NCBI GenBank assembly: GCA_934754655.1 | Contig: CAKVIC010000003.1 | Coordinates: forward strand, 62,001-126,000 | Direction: 5' to 3' | DNA from: an uncultured Candidatus Melainabacteria bacterium | GTDB lineage: Bacteria > Cyanobacteriota > Vampirovibrionia > Gastranaerophilales > Gastranaerophilaceae | Length of the DNA stretch: 64,000 bases | In this document: positions 44,140 to 51,725 of the stretch, in pieces | Layout of the letters: every line of letters begins with the position of its first letter | How positions within the stretch are numbered: the first letter of the stretch is position 1 | The notes under the pieces: generated by a model | Database searches by the model: none | The model's input: the letters and a program-made list of their open reading frames with translations, nothing else | Told to the model about the DNA's origin: nothing | Program-made: the position numbers and the translations under genes

Positions 44140-45021
44140 ATGGAATTTATCACTGTTTTTAAAGAACCTGCAATATTAATTATTATTGCAATATTTTTGT
44201 TCTTTATTCTATTTACATTACGAAATTATTATTTTGCGCAAGCAAATTTAAAAAAAGTGTATTTATTTTTAAAAAATTTCAACAAAAAAGAAATCTCATA
44301 CCGATTCGCCGAGTTAGACGAATTCATGGTAAGCAATTCTTTTATGTCAACAAATTGGGAAGATTTTAAAAAAGCATTAATTTTCCCCGACAAACTTTAT
44401 ATATCTTCAAAAACTCAAAATTCTGCTGACACCACAAAATCTGAAATCTTTTTGACGGTCGATTCTTCTTATTTTTTCAACGAAGAATCATTGATTAGTT
44501 CAAAAATTAATTACAAGTTTATCCAAATTATGCCAACTTTATTAACCGGTTTAGGACCGTTTTTCACATTTTTGAAAATGGCAATGGCTTTTGCTGTTAT
44601 TGATTTATCATTCAAAAATGCTGAAAATTCTCTAGGCGGTTTGCTTGGCAATATCAAAATAGCAGCACTTTGTTCAGTTTTTGCAGTCGGTCTATCATTA
44701 TTATTTATGTTAATAGAAAAAATTGCTTACAACAAATTGTGCAAAAAATACTATTTATTAATCCAAAAAGAATTTATACGCTTGTTTGATATTTGTACAA
44801 GTGAACAATTTTTGCTTGATTTAGTAAACGAATACAAGGCGCAAAACTCAAATAATGAAAAATTTATCAAAACATTGCCTGAAAGTCTATCAAAATCATT
44901 AGAAAAAGCCGTCACGGATTCTGCAGTTCCGTATCTTGAAAATATTTTGTACAGTTTAAATAAATTGAATGATTTAATAGGCAGAAATGGCAATGGCGAT
45001 ATAGTAGACAGGTTGTTTTAA
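44140..45021 (+). CDS. MotA/ExbB/ZorA-like proton-channel subunit, short form
   Basis: The 293-residue protein has three membrane segments: about 9-31 (AILIIIAIFLFFILFTL), 125-155 (QIMPTLLTGLGPFFTFLKMA) and 170-195 (IKIAALCSVFAVGLSLLFML). The P-x-LLTGLG-xxFTF stretch resembles the MotA/TolQ/ExbB channel family and particularly ZorA of Zorya systems. The cytoplasmic tail after the last helix is only about 95 residues, much shorter than ZorA. It precedes a MotB/OmpA-like gene by three bases, so the two should form an ion-driven 5:2-type motor complex in the inner membrane. An AGGA-type site precedes ATG 44140. Family choice between MotA, ExbB and ZorA is uncertain. Confidence 0.65.
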   Translation: MEFITVFKEPAILIIIAIFLFFILFTLRNYYFAQANLKKVYLFLKNFNKKEISYRFAELDEFMVSNSFMSTNWEDFKKALIFPDKLYISSKTQNSADTTKSEIFLTVDSSYFFNEESLISSKINYKFIQIMPTLLTGLGPFFTFLKMAMAFAVIDLSFKNAENSLGGLLGNIKIAALCSVFAVGLSLLFMLIEKIAYNKLCKKYYLLIQKEFIRLFDICTSEQFLLDLVNEYKAQNSNNEKFIKTLPESLSKSLEKAVTDSAVPYLENILYSLNKLNDLIGRNGNGDIVDRLF

Positions 45022-45024
45022 AAA

Positions 45025-45759
45025 ATGAGATTAAAATATAAAAATACGGATTCTGCTGAATCAAACATATTTTGGGTTACAATGACAGATTTAATGACCG
45101 CATTAGTGTTGGTTTTTATTGTTTTATTTTGTTATGCTTTTATCTCAAATCAGATGGAGAATTTTAAACAAAATGTTGCTAAAGAAAATCTTTCAGAAGC
45201 ACTTAAAGAATCGCTTAAAGAACAAAAACTTTCTGCCACAGTTGATGATATTTCAGGCGTTGTAAAAATTTCAGATTTAGAACTTTTTGATGTAAATAGT
45301 TACAAGCTTTCTGCCAAAGGAAAAGCATATTTAGACAAATTTGCTCCTGCTTATTTTAAATCCTTGAATGAAAACAATTATTTAAAAAATAACATTGATA
45401 AAATAATCATTCAAGGTCACACGGATTCACAAACCTATGTCGGCAAATACACAAAAGATGAACAATATATGAAGAATATGGAGTTATCTTTAAAACGCGC
45501 ATTTGAAGTTGCAAACTATATGACAGCAACTCAATACAACAAGCAAGACAGTGACAATTTACGAAAAATGATTATCGTTGAAGGAGCTAGTTTTTCAAAT
45601 CCAATAATCATAAATGGCAAAGAAGATTTTTCAAAAAGTCGAAGAGTTGAATTAAAAATAGTGTTCAAACAAGTCGGAGAAAGGGATAAACAGGGGATAA
45701 AACAAGGGGTAAAACAAGGGGTAAAACAAGGGGTAAAACAAGGGAGAAACAAAGAATAA
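45025..45759 (+). CDS. MotB/ZorB-like peptidoglycan-binding motor subunit with KQGV repeat tail
   Basis: The 244-residue protein has one N-terminal membrane helix (FWVTMTDLMTALVLVFIVLF) with an aspartate at residue 22, like the proton-carrying aspartate of MotB and ZorB. The periplasmic part (about 60-215) is an OmpA-like peptidoglycan-binding domain with KIIIQGHTDSQTYVG and KSRRVELKIVF. The C-terminus is made of tandem KQG-V/I repeats encoded by 12-bp direct repeats. There is no strong ribosome-binding site, so translation is probably coupled to the gene three bases upstream. It would anchor the motor to the cell wall. Confidence 0.72.
   Translation: MRLKYKNTDSAESNIFWVTMTDLMTALVLVFIVLFCYAFISNQMENFKQNVAKENLSEALKESLKEQKLSATVDDISGVVKISDLELFDVNSYKLSAKGKAYLDKFAPAYFKSLNENNYLKNNIDKIIIQGHTDSQTYVGKYTKDEQYMKNMELSLKRAFEVANYMTATQYNKQDSDNLRKMIIVEGASFSNPIIINGKEDFSKSRRVELKIVFKQVGERDKQGIKQGVKQGVKQGVKQGRNKE
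45688..45747 (+). repeat. Five tandem 12-bp units in the MotB/ZorB-like gene
   Basis: Units of AAACAAGGGGTA: the first has one G-A variation, three are perfect, the last is degenerate. Being a multiple of three, length change would alter the protein tail without frameshift. Confidence 0.93.
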
Positions 45760-45778
45760 AACAGGGGTGTGTTAGAAT

Positions 45779-45808
45779 TTGAATTTTATAAATTAAATAT
45801 GTTATAAT
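45779..45808 (+). promoter_or_regulatory. Promoter of the TSCPD gene
   Basis: TTGAAT (45779-45784), 18-bp spacer and perfect TATAAT (45803-45808), 20 bp before the ATG at 45829. Confidence 0.6.
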
Positions 45809-45828
45809 ATTAAAAAGAGGTGTTTAAT

Positions 45829-46131
45829 ATGAGTGATGTAATAATTAACGAAGAAAATGGATTTGATATCGTTGAATTTAAGCCAGAAGGAATTTGTGCA
45901 AAAATTATGCATTTTAGAATTAAAGATAATGTAATACAAGATGCAGAAATTGTCGGTGGATGTAGTGGTAACCACAAAGGTATAATTTCTTTAATCAAGG
46001 GCATGAACTTAAACGAAGTTGTTGAAAAATTAAAAGGAATTACTTGCGGTGCGCGCGCAACAAGTTGCCCTGATCAGATTTCTGTTGCAATAAAATCTTA
46101 TATTGAGCAAAAACAAGCTGTCAAAGCTTAA
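45829..46131 (+). CDS. TSCPD-domain protein
   Basis: The 100-residue protein contains the TSCPD-type sequence RATSCPDQISVAIKSYIEQK near the C-terminus, with further cysteines in VGGCSGNHKGI and ITCGARA. TSCPD domains occur as a C-terminal part of class II ribonucleotide reductases and as small stand-alone proteins of unknown role; the cysteines suggest metal binding. ATG 45829 follows AGAGGTG. It has its own promoter between the motor pair and trkH. The following gap (46132-46335) holds nothing recognisable. Confidence 0.8.
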   Translation: MSDVIINEENGFDIVEFKPEGICAKIMHFRIKDNVIQDAEIVGGCSGNHKGIISLIKGMNLNEVVEKLKGITCGARATSCPDQISVAIKSYIEQKQAVKA

Positions 46132-46335
46132 ATGGTTTCTGACAAATACGCTTGCTTAACTCACATGTTTGCTTTTTGCTCGGCGCAAAGGATTATTTTT
46201 TCTGTATTCAGAAGTTGATAAGTGAGCGGGGTTTGATTCCTGTTGGTTGTTTGCTTGGCGCAAGGTTCAGCATAACAAAAAACAAGATTTGTTAAAACTC
46301 TTCTTACTTCTCCTAAACAACGTCTTAAATGTAGC

Positions 46336-47793
46336 TTACTTAAAATTCCAAAAACCTTTTTGAAAAAGAACTAAGAACGGAATTAATTCTAAACGCCCTA
46401 CATACATATCAATAATAAGAATCACTTTAGATAAATCACTTAAATTTGCATAATTATCTAAAGGGCCTATAATTCGTCCCAATCCAGGGCCGATATTACC
46501 AATTGCACTCACTGCGCTTGAAATTCCTACAGCTGTATTTTGTTCTAAAATTGCAATAATTAAAGCTGAAATCACAAGAATTAAAATATAAAATGATACA
46601 AACATTAAAGTTTGATGAAGAATTTCATTCGAAATAGAATATTTATCAATTTTAATATTGAACACCGCTTTTGAATGTAAGATTTTTGCCATTTCAACTT
46701 TCATAATCTTAAAAATCAAAAGCCAACGCATAATTTTTATACCACCACCTGCTGAACTTGCGCAACTTCCAGCGCACATTGCTATAAACAAAATTGCTTT
46801 AGATGAATAATCCCAACTTGAAAAATCAACGCTACAAAAACCTGAAGTCGAAATAACTGAAACAACTTGAAAAAATGAATTAGATATTGAATTAACAATA
46901 TCATAATTAGAATTTACAAATAAAGAAAAAGCCAATAATAACGATAAAATCAAAACAATTAACATATATATACGAAATTCTTCATTTTTAAATAAAATAG
47001 AAGGATTAAACTTTGAAAAAGCTTGATATTGCAAATTATAATTAGCTCCGGCACAAAACATGAAAAAACAAATTATCCACAAAACAACATTTGGCACACC
47101 AACAAAACTTGTTTGACAAGGGCTAAATCCACCACCGGATACTGTCGACATAGAATCACATAACGCATTAAAAAATGTAAATCCGTTCGCTTTTAGCAAT
47201 ATAATTTCTAAAACAGTTAAGCCAAAATAAATTTTCCAAAGAGAAGACGCTGTATTTTTAATTCTTGGCGTAAATTTTTCTTCTGTAGGCCCTGGAGCTT
47301 CAGCAAAAAATAATTGACGTCCTGCTATTGCAAACTGAGGCAAAATCGCAATAAACAAGACGATAATTCCCATACCGCCAAGCCATTGTATAAATGAACG
47401 CCAGAAAAACAATGTTTTAGGATAATCAAAATGCGTAAAAATCGTTGCTCCAGTCGTCGTAATTCCAGAAGTGGCTTCAAAAAGAGCTTCTAAAGGACTT
47501 AAATGAAAAAATAAAAAAGGCACTGCAGAAAAAACTCCGGCTAGAACCCAACTGAAAAACACGACAAAAAGTCCTTCTGTTTTTTTTATATCATTAATTG
47601 ATTTTATTTCTCTTACCGTTCTTTTTGTTTTTAATAAAACCGAAAACAAAAACAAAATCAAAAATGAAACAAAAAACGGAAAAATTGCAGAATATTCTTT
47701 ATAAAAAATTGCAATAACAATAGGCACAAGCATTACTATGCCTAAATATTTTGTAATTAAAGAAAATGTATATGCTAAATAAGATAACCTCAT
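46336..47793 (-). CDS. trkH: Trk-type potassium uptake channel subunit
   Basis: TrkH is the membrane channel for K+ uptake. The 485-residue protein has about ten or more hydrophobic segments and the repeated pore-type motifs ALFEATSGITTTGATIFTHF, FFWRSFIQWLGGMGIIVLF, DSMSTVSGGGFSPC and VSVISTSGFCSVDF. The ATG overlaps the trkA stop by four bases (ATGA), which supports the start and shows co-translation with its regulator. Confidence 0.95.
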   Translation of the reverse strand: MRLSYLAYTFSLITKYLGIVMLVPIVIAIFYKEYSAIFPFFVSFLILFLFSVLLKTKRTVREIKSINDIKKTEGLFVVFFSWVLAGVFSAVPFLFFHLSPLEALFEATSGITTTGATIFTHFDYPKTLFFWRSFIQWLGGMGIIVLFIAILPQFAIAGRQLFFAEAPGPTEEKFTPRIKNTASSLWKIYFGLTVLEIILLKANGFTFFNALCDSMSTVSGGGFSPCQTSFVGVPNVVLWIICFFMFCAGANYNLQYQAFSKFNPSILFKNEEFRIYMLIVLILSLLLAFSLFVNSNYDIVNSISNSFFQVVSVISTSGFCSVDFSSWDYSSKAILFIAMCAGSCASSAGGGIKIMRWLLIFKIMKVEMAKILHSKAVFNIKIDKYSISNEILHQTLMFVSFYILILVISALIIAILEQNTAVGISSAVSAIGNIGPGLGRIIGPLDNYANLSDLSKVILIIDMYVGRLELIPFLVLFQKGFWNFK

Positions 47794-49133
47794 TCTTTTC
47801 CTTTAAAATAATCTTTTATTAATTGTGCGTTCTCAGATGTTGTTAGTACTATCAAATTATCACAGCTCATTAACTGTGTTATACCATTTGGAATTATAAC
47901 GCGATTACGACGTCTTACGACACCAATAACAGCTTTAGCCGGAAGTTTTAAATCCATAACTTTTATAGATTCAAATTTTTCAGGCAAAGTAATCTCTAAA
48001 ACCTCACCTTTACCTTGTTCTACAGTTGTCAAAATTCCGACATTATTGCCACACAAAAAGTTTTTAACCTCATTAAGCGCAGCCATTTTAGAAGAAAGAG
48101 CAATATCAACTCCTACTTTTTCAAATAATGACAAATTCAAAATCTTTGACACCCTTGAAATTACGCGTTTTACCCCTAGCTGTTTTGCCATTAATGAACA
48201 TAGCAAATTTTTTTCATCGTTATTCGTTACGCTTACAACGACATCTGAACTTGAAATATCCTCTTCATTTAATAGTTCTAAATCTGTTCCGTCACCATTA
48301 ATTATCAAGGTTTTAGTCAATTGTTCAGCCAAAAGTTCACAACGTTCTGGATTTTTTTCAATAATTTTTACATTCAATTTTAAATTTTCGAGATTTTTAG
48401 CAAGTTTTAACCCTACATTACCACCGCCAATTATTGTAATATTTTTTACAAATTCTTTCTCATGAAAAAATTTACCAGCCAAAATATCCAAAGAATTTGA
48501 TAATCCCATAAAAATAACTTTATCATCTTGCTTCAATTGCGTTTCACCGGTCGGTATAAAAAGAGAACCACCACGCGTTATACCGACAATTAAAGTATCT
48601 TTAGGAAACTCACAATTTTTAACCATTTGATTTACAAGAATTGAATTTTCGGCAATTTTATATTCTAAAAGTCGCGCTCTACCATTTGCGAAGTTTTCAA
48701 CATCAAGCGCCTTTGCAACCGTTATGATTTGAAAAATTTCTTGCATTAAAAGCTCTTCCGGCCAAATTATGTAATCAATATAAAAATCACAATTGAAATC
48801 TGCATCTTTCGTATAACCCAATGTTGTTTTGTAAGCTTCTTTTCTTACAAAACACATAGTGCAAACATTTCCGAATTTTTTTGCCGTTAAACACGAAACA
48901 ATGTTTAATTCATCAGAATCTGTACAAGCAATAAAAATATCTGCGGATTTAATATTTGCTTGCATCAAAACTTCAACATTTGTTGCACTTCCATCAATAA
49001 AACCGATATCAATTTTATTAAGTGAATCAATTTTGTTTTTTTCACTATCAATAACTGTTATGTCATTTGACGCATACAACTCTGTTGCTATCATTGCGCC
49101 AAGCTCATTTGCTCCAAAAATAATTATTTTCAT
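47790..49133 (-). CDS. trkA: Trk potassium system regulatory subunit
   Basis: TrkA is the peripheral cytoplasmic gating ring of the Trk system and binds NAD(H)/ATP. The 447-residue protein has two RCK modules: IIIFGANELGAMIATELYA with the acidic ribose-binding residue in VIDSEKNK, and ITIIGGGNVGLKLAKNLENL with IIEKNPERCELLAEQL. Each is followed by an RCK-C segment (the second ends DNLIVLTTSENAQL). Length is normal. It is the first gene of a trkA-trkH operon with a four-base overlap. Confidence 0.95.
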   Translation of the reverse strand: MKIIIFGANELGAMIATELYASNDITVIDSEKNKIDSLNKIDIGFIDGSATNVEVLMQANIKSADIFIACTDSDELNIVSCLTAKKFGNVCTMCFVRKEAYKTTLGYTKDADFNCDFYIDYIIWPEELLMQEIFQIITVAKALDVENFANGRARLLEYKIAENSILVNQMVKNCEFPKDTLIVGITRGGSLFIPTGETQLKQDDKVIFMGLSNSLDILAGKFFHEKEFVKNITIIGGGNVGLKLAKNLENLKLNVKIIEKNPERCELLAEQLTKTLIINGDGTDLELLNEEDISSSDVVVSVTNNDEKNLLCSLMAKQLGVKRVISRVSKILNLSLFEKVGVDIALSSKMAALNEVKNFLCGNNVGILTTVEQGKGEVLEITLPEKFESIKVMDLKLPAKAVIGVVRRRNRVIIPNGITQLMSCDNLIVLTTSENAQLIKDYFKGKE

Positions 49134-49164
49134 AAATCAATTTAACTTCAAATTAGTATTGAAG

Positions 49165-49785
49165 TCAATCCAACAAAATTCTGATTAAACCAACTATTTT
49201 ACCGACCAATTTTAAATTTCCGGCATTTTCTGTGGAAATTGAGCGAATATTGTACTCTTTGTTATCAGACTTAACAATTATTTCATCAATATTTTTCGAC
49301 AAACGCTTTACAAAAAATTCGTTGTTATAACAAAAAACATAAATTTTATTATCTTGAATTTGCTCACCATTCCAATGTTCAACTATTAATTTGTCATGAT
49401 TTTCAATCGTTGGTGACATGCTATTACCTGAAGCATTAATTATCGAATAATTTTTTGAATGAGAAAAATCTTTTATTAGAATAATAGGCACCGGAATTTT
49501 AATTTTATCTCCGGAAAATACAATATTACCATCGCCACAACTTGCAAAAACATCTTGATAATAATCAATTTCAACAATTTCTGAATTATCGAAACCTTCA
49601 TTTAATAAAGAAACATTATAAGCCTGTTCGACTTTTGCAAGTTCTGAAACTGTAACTTGGCTATTATTTTTAATTCTGTTACTGACTGTTTGACGTGTTA
49701 TTCCAAGAATTTCTGCAAGCATAGATTGATTAATATAACTGCCTGTTTTTCTGGATATTATCGACATTAATTCTTCTAATTTCAA
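49165..49785 (-). CDS. HTH repressor with S24 (LexA/CI-type) peptidase domain
   Basis: The 206-residue protein has an N-terminal helix-turn-helix (QSMLAEILGITRQTVSNRI, about 19-37) and a C-terminal S24 self-cleavage domain: the nucleophile serine in NASGNSMSPTIENHDKL and the lysine in NNEFFVKRLSKN. This is the architecture of phage CI-like and SOS repressors that are inactivated by RecA-stimulated autocleavage. A classical Ala-Gly cleavage site is not evident; FASCGDG is a possible place. Start is TTG 49785 after AAGGTGAG; ATG seven codons on is possible. It faces two small genes across a region with palindromes, suggesting an autoregulated switch. Confidence 0.87.
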   Translation of the reverse strand: MKLEELMSIISRKTGSYINQSMLAEILGITRQTVSNRIKNNSQVTVSELAKVEQAYNVSLLNEGFDNSEIVEIDYYQDVFASCGDGNIVFSGDKIKIPVPIILIKDFSHSKNYSIINASGNSMSPTIENHDKLIVEHWNGEQIQDNKIYVFCYNNEFFVKRLSKNIDEIIVKSDNKEYNIRSISTENAGNLKLVGKIVGLIRILLD

Positions 49786-49804
49786 AATCTCACCTTACAA
49801 ATAC

Positions 49805-49833
49805 TTGACATCTGTATCATATTATCTTACAAT
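49805..49833 (+). promoter_or_regulatory. Promoter of the small Cys-rich gene with overlapping operator
   Basis: Perfect TTGACA (49805-49810), 17-bp spacer and TACAAT (49828-49833). The palindrome TCTTACAATAAGA (49825-49837) covers the -10. Confidence 0.65.
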
Positions 49834-49853
49834 AAGATTACATTCGTTTACAT

Positions 49854-49882
49854 ATTTAAGCATATAAGCTTACGTTTGTCAA
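49854..49882 (-). promoter_or_regulatory. Promoter of the S24 repressor with overlapping operator
   Basis: Perfect TTGACA (49877-49882) and TTAAAT (49854-49859) with a 17-bp spacer on the minus strand. The palindrome TAAGCATATAAGCTTA (49857-49872) overlaps it. It faces the plus promoter. Confidence 0.55.
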
Positions 49883-49929
49883 ATAGTATATGCTATTTTC
49901 GTTTAAATAAGAAATTGGAGTTGGAGGAA

Positions 49930-50157
49930 ATGACTTATCAATATAATCAAACTTGTTCAAAAAAAGTTGCTAAACACTGGACACCAACAGCAATTGAATG
50001 CTATAGAATCGGCTGTAATTGTTTTAAATGTTATTTATACAAAATATATTTTCAAAATTCAAATACAACATGCAAAATGAAAACTGCAGTCATAGAACTC
50101 GTCAGAACACAAGGTGTACCACAAAAGGAAAAAGTTGATGAAAAAAAATATTTATAA
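49930..50157 (+). CDS. Small cysteine-rich conserved-style protein
   Basis: The 75-residue protein contains AIECYRIGCNCFKCYLYKIY and later TCKMKTAVIELVRTQGVP. Five cysteines lie in 35 residues, suggesting a metal site. ATG 49930 follows GGAG nine bases upstream and a second GGAGG close to it. No domain is recognised by name. It is the first gene transcribed from the promoter that carries the candidate operator, divergent from the S24 repressor, so it is a likely target. The next gene overlaps it by 20 bases. Confidence 0.68.
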   Translation: MTYQYNQTCSKKVAKHWTPTAIECYRIGCNCFKCYLYKIYFQNSNTTCKMKTAVIELVRTQGVPQKEKVDEKKYL

Positions 50158-50425
50158 AATAAATGGTAAAAAAGGCGGTCGACCTAAAAGTAATGCTAAA
50201 AATCATATTAAAATCCCTAATATTAATTTAGTAATTTTAACCTCGACTCAATATGATACATTGTGTCAAAAATACGGCGATGAATTACTGAAAAAAGCTA
50301 TAAGCATCTTGGAGAATTGGCTATCACACAAAACAAAAATTTCAGAAAAATATATTGGCAAAAATAATTATGCACATTTTCGCTCTGATGGTTGGGTAAT
50401 TAATACTGCAAAATCTTTAAACTAA
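50138..50425 (+). CDS. Small basic protein, second gene of the repressor-linked pair
   Basis: The 95-residue protein starts at ATG 50138, ten bases after AAAAGGAAA, inside the end of the preceding gene. The N-terminus is very basic (MKKNIYKINGKKGGRPKSNA), reminiscent of a DNA-binding arm. The middle (LTSTQYDTLCQKYGDELLKK, AISILENWLSH) is helical, and the end NNYAHFRSDGWVINTAKSL looks conserved in style. It may bind DNA. Phage-like origin is possible from the repressor context, but no other phage gene is present. Confidence 0.66.
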   Translation: MKKNIYKINGKKGGRPKSNAKNHIKIPNINLVILTSTQYDTLCQKYGDELLKKAISILENWLSHKTKISEKYIGKNNYAHFRSDGWVINTAKSLN

Positions 50426-50476
50426 AAAAATGCGAAAAAATATTTTTTTTCAATTATTAAAACCCAAAAACGATTA

Positions 50477-51121
50477 TTACAATTTTATTTTTAATTTTTC
50501 ATTAGCATAATTTTTCATAATACTTGGCATTTCTGATTTATGAACTAATAAAAATTCTTTCAAAACTTTTTTATCTTTTTTACCAACCTCACGCAACATC
50601 CAGCCTGTAGCTTTATGTATCAAATGGTGTGGATGTTGCATTGTTTTTTGCGCAAATTCTAAAATTAATTGATAATCTCCACGTTTTATATAATAAATTG
50701 TTGACACAATTGCCACTCTTGTTGCCCAAAGGTAATCAGATTCACATAATTCTCTTAATTTATTAGGCGAAACATTCGGAGCGACAATATGTGGTGCAGT
50801 ATAATCAATCAAATCCCAATTATTTATATAATCCAAATTATCTAAATAAATCTTACACATCATTTCTGGAAATTGTTTAACTTTTTTCAGCATAATGAAC
50901 AAGGCTAGCATTCTTGCTTCATGATACTTGCTATGAAGCAAATTTATTAAATCCTCTATTTCAATATTTTTATAAACAGAAGCTAGTTTTCTTAAAATTG
51001 GCACTCTAATTCCCAGTACAATTTCATCAGTATTATTTGCCAAATTTATATAAGGCTTAAGCCAATTAGCAAACTTTTCGTCAGATTTTGATTCTAGAAT
51101 TTGTAAAATTTCTTTATCCAT
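50477..51121 (-). CDS. alkD: DNA alkylation repair protein, AlkD-like
   Basis: AlkD is a HEAT-repeat DNA glycosylase that removes bulky or cationic alkylated bases without base flipping. The 214-residue protein has helical repeats with LGIRVPILRKLASVYK, the NNWDLIDYTAPHIV region and the conserved HLIHKATGWMLREVGKKD. Its start overlaps the rsmG stop by eight bases, so it is the third gene of the operon beginning with the P-loop/TPR gene. Confidence 0.92.
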   Translation of the reverse strand: MDKEILQILESKSDEKFANWLKPYINLANNTDEIVLGIRVPILRKLASVYKNIEIEDLINLLHSKYHEARMLALFIMLKKVKQFPEMMCKIYLDNLDYINNWDLIDYTAPHIVAPNVSPNKLRELCESDYLWATRVAIVSTIYYIKRGDYQLILEFAQKTMQHPHHLIHKATGWMLREVGKKDKKVLKEFLLVHKSEMPSIMKNYANEKLKIKL

Positions 51122-51725
51122 GTTTTTTTATAATTACCAAATTACGTTCATAAACTTCTTCCAAAGGCAAAGTATATTCAATAATATCAATTATTTCAGC
51201 CTTATGACGTTTAAGAATCTTCTTAGCATTTTCAATTTCTTCTAATGCTTTTTTCGATTTATAAGCCACAAAATATCCACCATTTTTTAACTTCGGCAAA
51301 GCATATTCAGTGATTTTTGCCAAATCAGCAACGGCTCTTGAAGTTACAATATCAAATTGATAAGTATTAAGATTTTCAACTCTTTCTCTTATCAAAGTTA
51401 AGTTTGTCAAATTAAGCGCATTTTTTATGTTTTCAACTGACTTGATTTTTTTCAAAATACTATCAACACCAAGAATCTTAAGTTCAGGATGCTCAATTGC
51501 AATCGGGACACAAGGAAATCCACCGCCACAACCGATATCTAAAAGTTCTGCTTGTTTTATATTATATTTTTTTAAAAATAAATTTATGCTAAGCGAATCA
51601 TAAATATGTTTTTCGTACAAAAATTTTTCATCATTTTTAGAAATCAAATTGTGTTTTGAATTTTCTTCTAAAAAAATTTTCTTATAATCTTCAAAATCAG
51701 ATTTTATTTCAAAATTATCATGCAT
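51114..51725 (-). CDS. rsmG: 16S rRNA (guanine-527-N7) methyltransferase
   Basis: RsmG (GidB) methylates G527 of 16S rRNA with SAM; loss gives low-level streptomycin resistance in several bacteria. The 203-residue protein has the SAM-binding motif LLDIGCGGGFPCVPIAIEHP, followed by the acidic ILGVDSILKK and DIVTSRAVADLAKITEYALP. The length is usual. It is translationally coupled on both sides by eight-base overlaps (ATGCATGA with the upstream gene, ATGGATAA with alkD). It is not next to mnmG, parA or parB. Confidence 0.95.
   Translation of the reverse strand: MHDNFEIKSDFEDYKKIFLEENSKHNLISKNDEKFLYEKHIYDSLSINLFLKKYNIKQAELLDIGCGGGFPCVPIAIEHPELKILGVDSILKKIKSVENIKNALNLTNLTLIRERVENLNTYQFDIVTSRAVADLAKITEYALPKLKNGGYFVAYKSKKALEEIENAKKILKRHKAEIIDIIEYTLPLEEVYERNLVIIKKHG

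Noticed and set aside
45531..45752. Minus-strand frame giving repeated CFTP units
   Set aside because: It is only the complement of the KQGV repeats of the motor gene.
44140..45759. Complete Zorya defence system
   Set aside because: Only A- and B-like genes are present. Neighbours are a prepilin gene and a TSCPD gene, with no ZorC, ZorD or ZorE.
48046..48465. Plus-strand open frame inside trkA
   Set aside because: It is antisense to a conserved gene; composition is that of a shadow frame.
49165..50425. Prophage
   Set aside because: Only a repressor and two small genes; no integrase, structural, replication or lysis genes and no attachment repeat seen.
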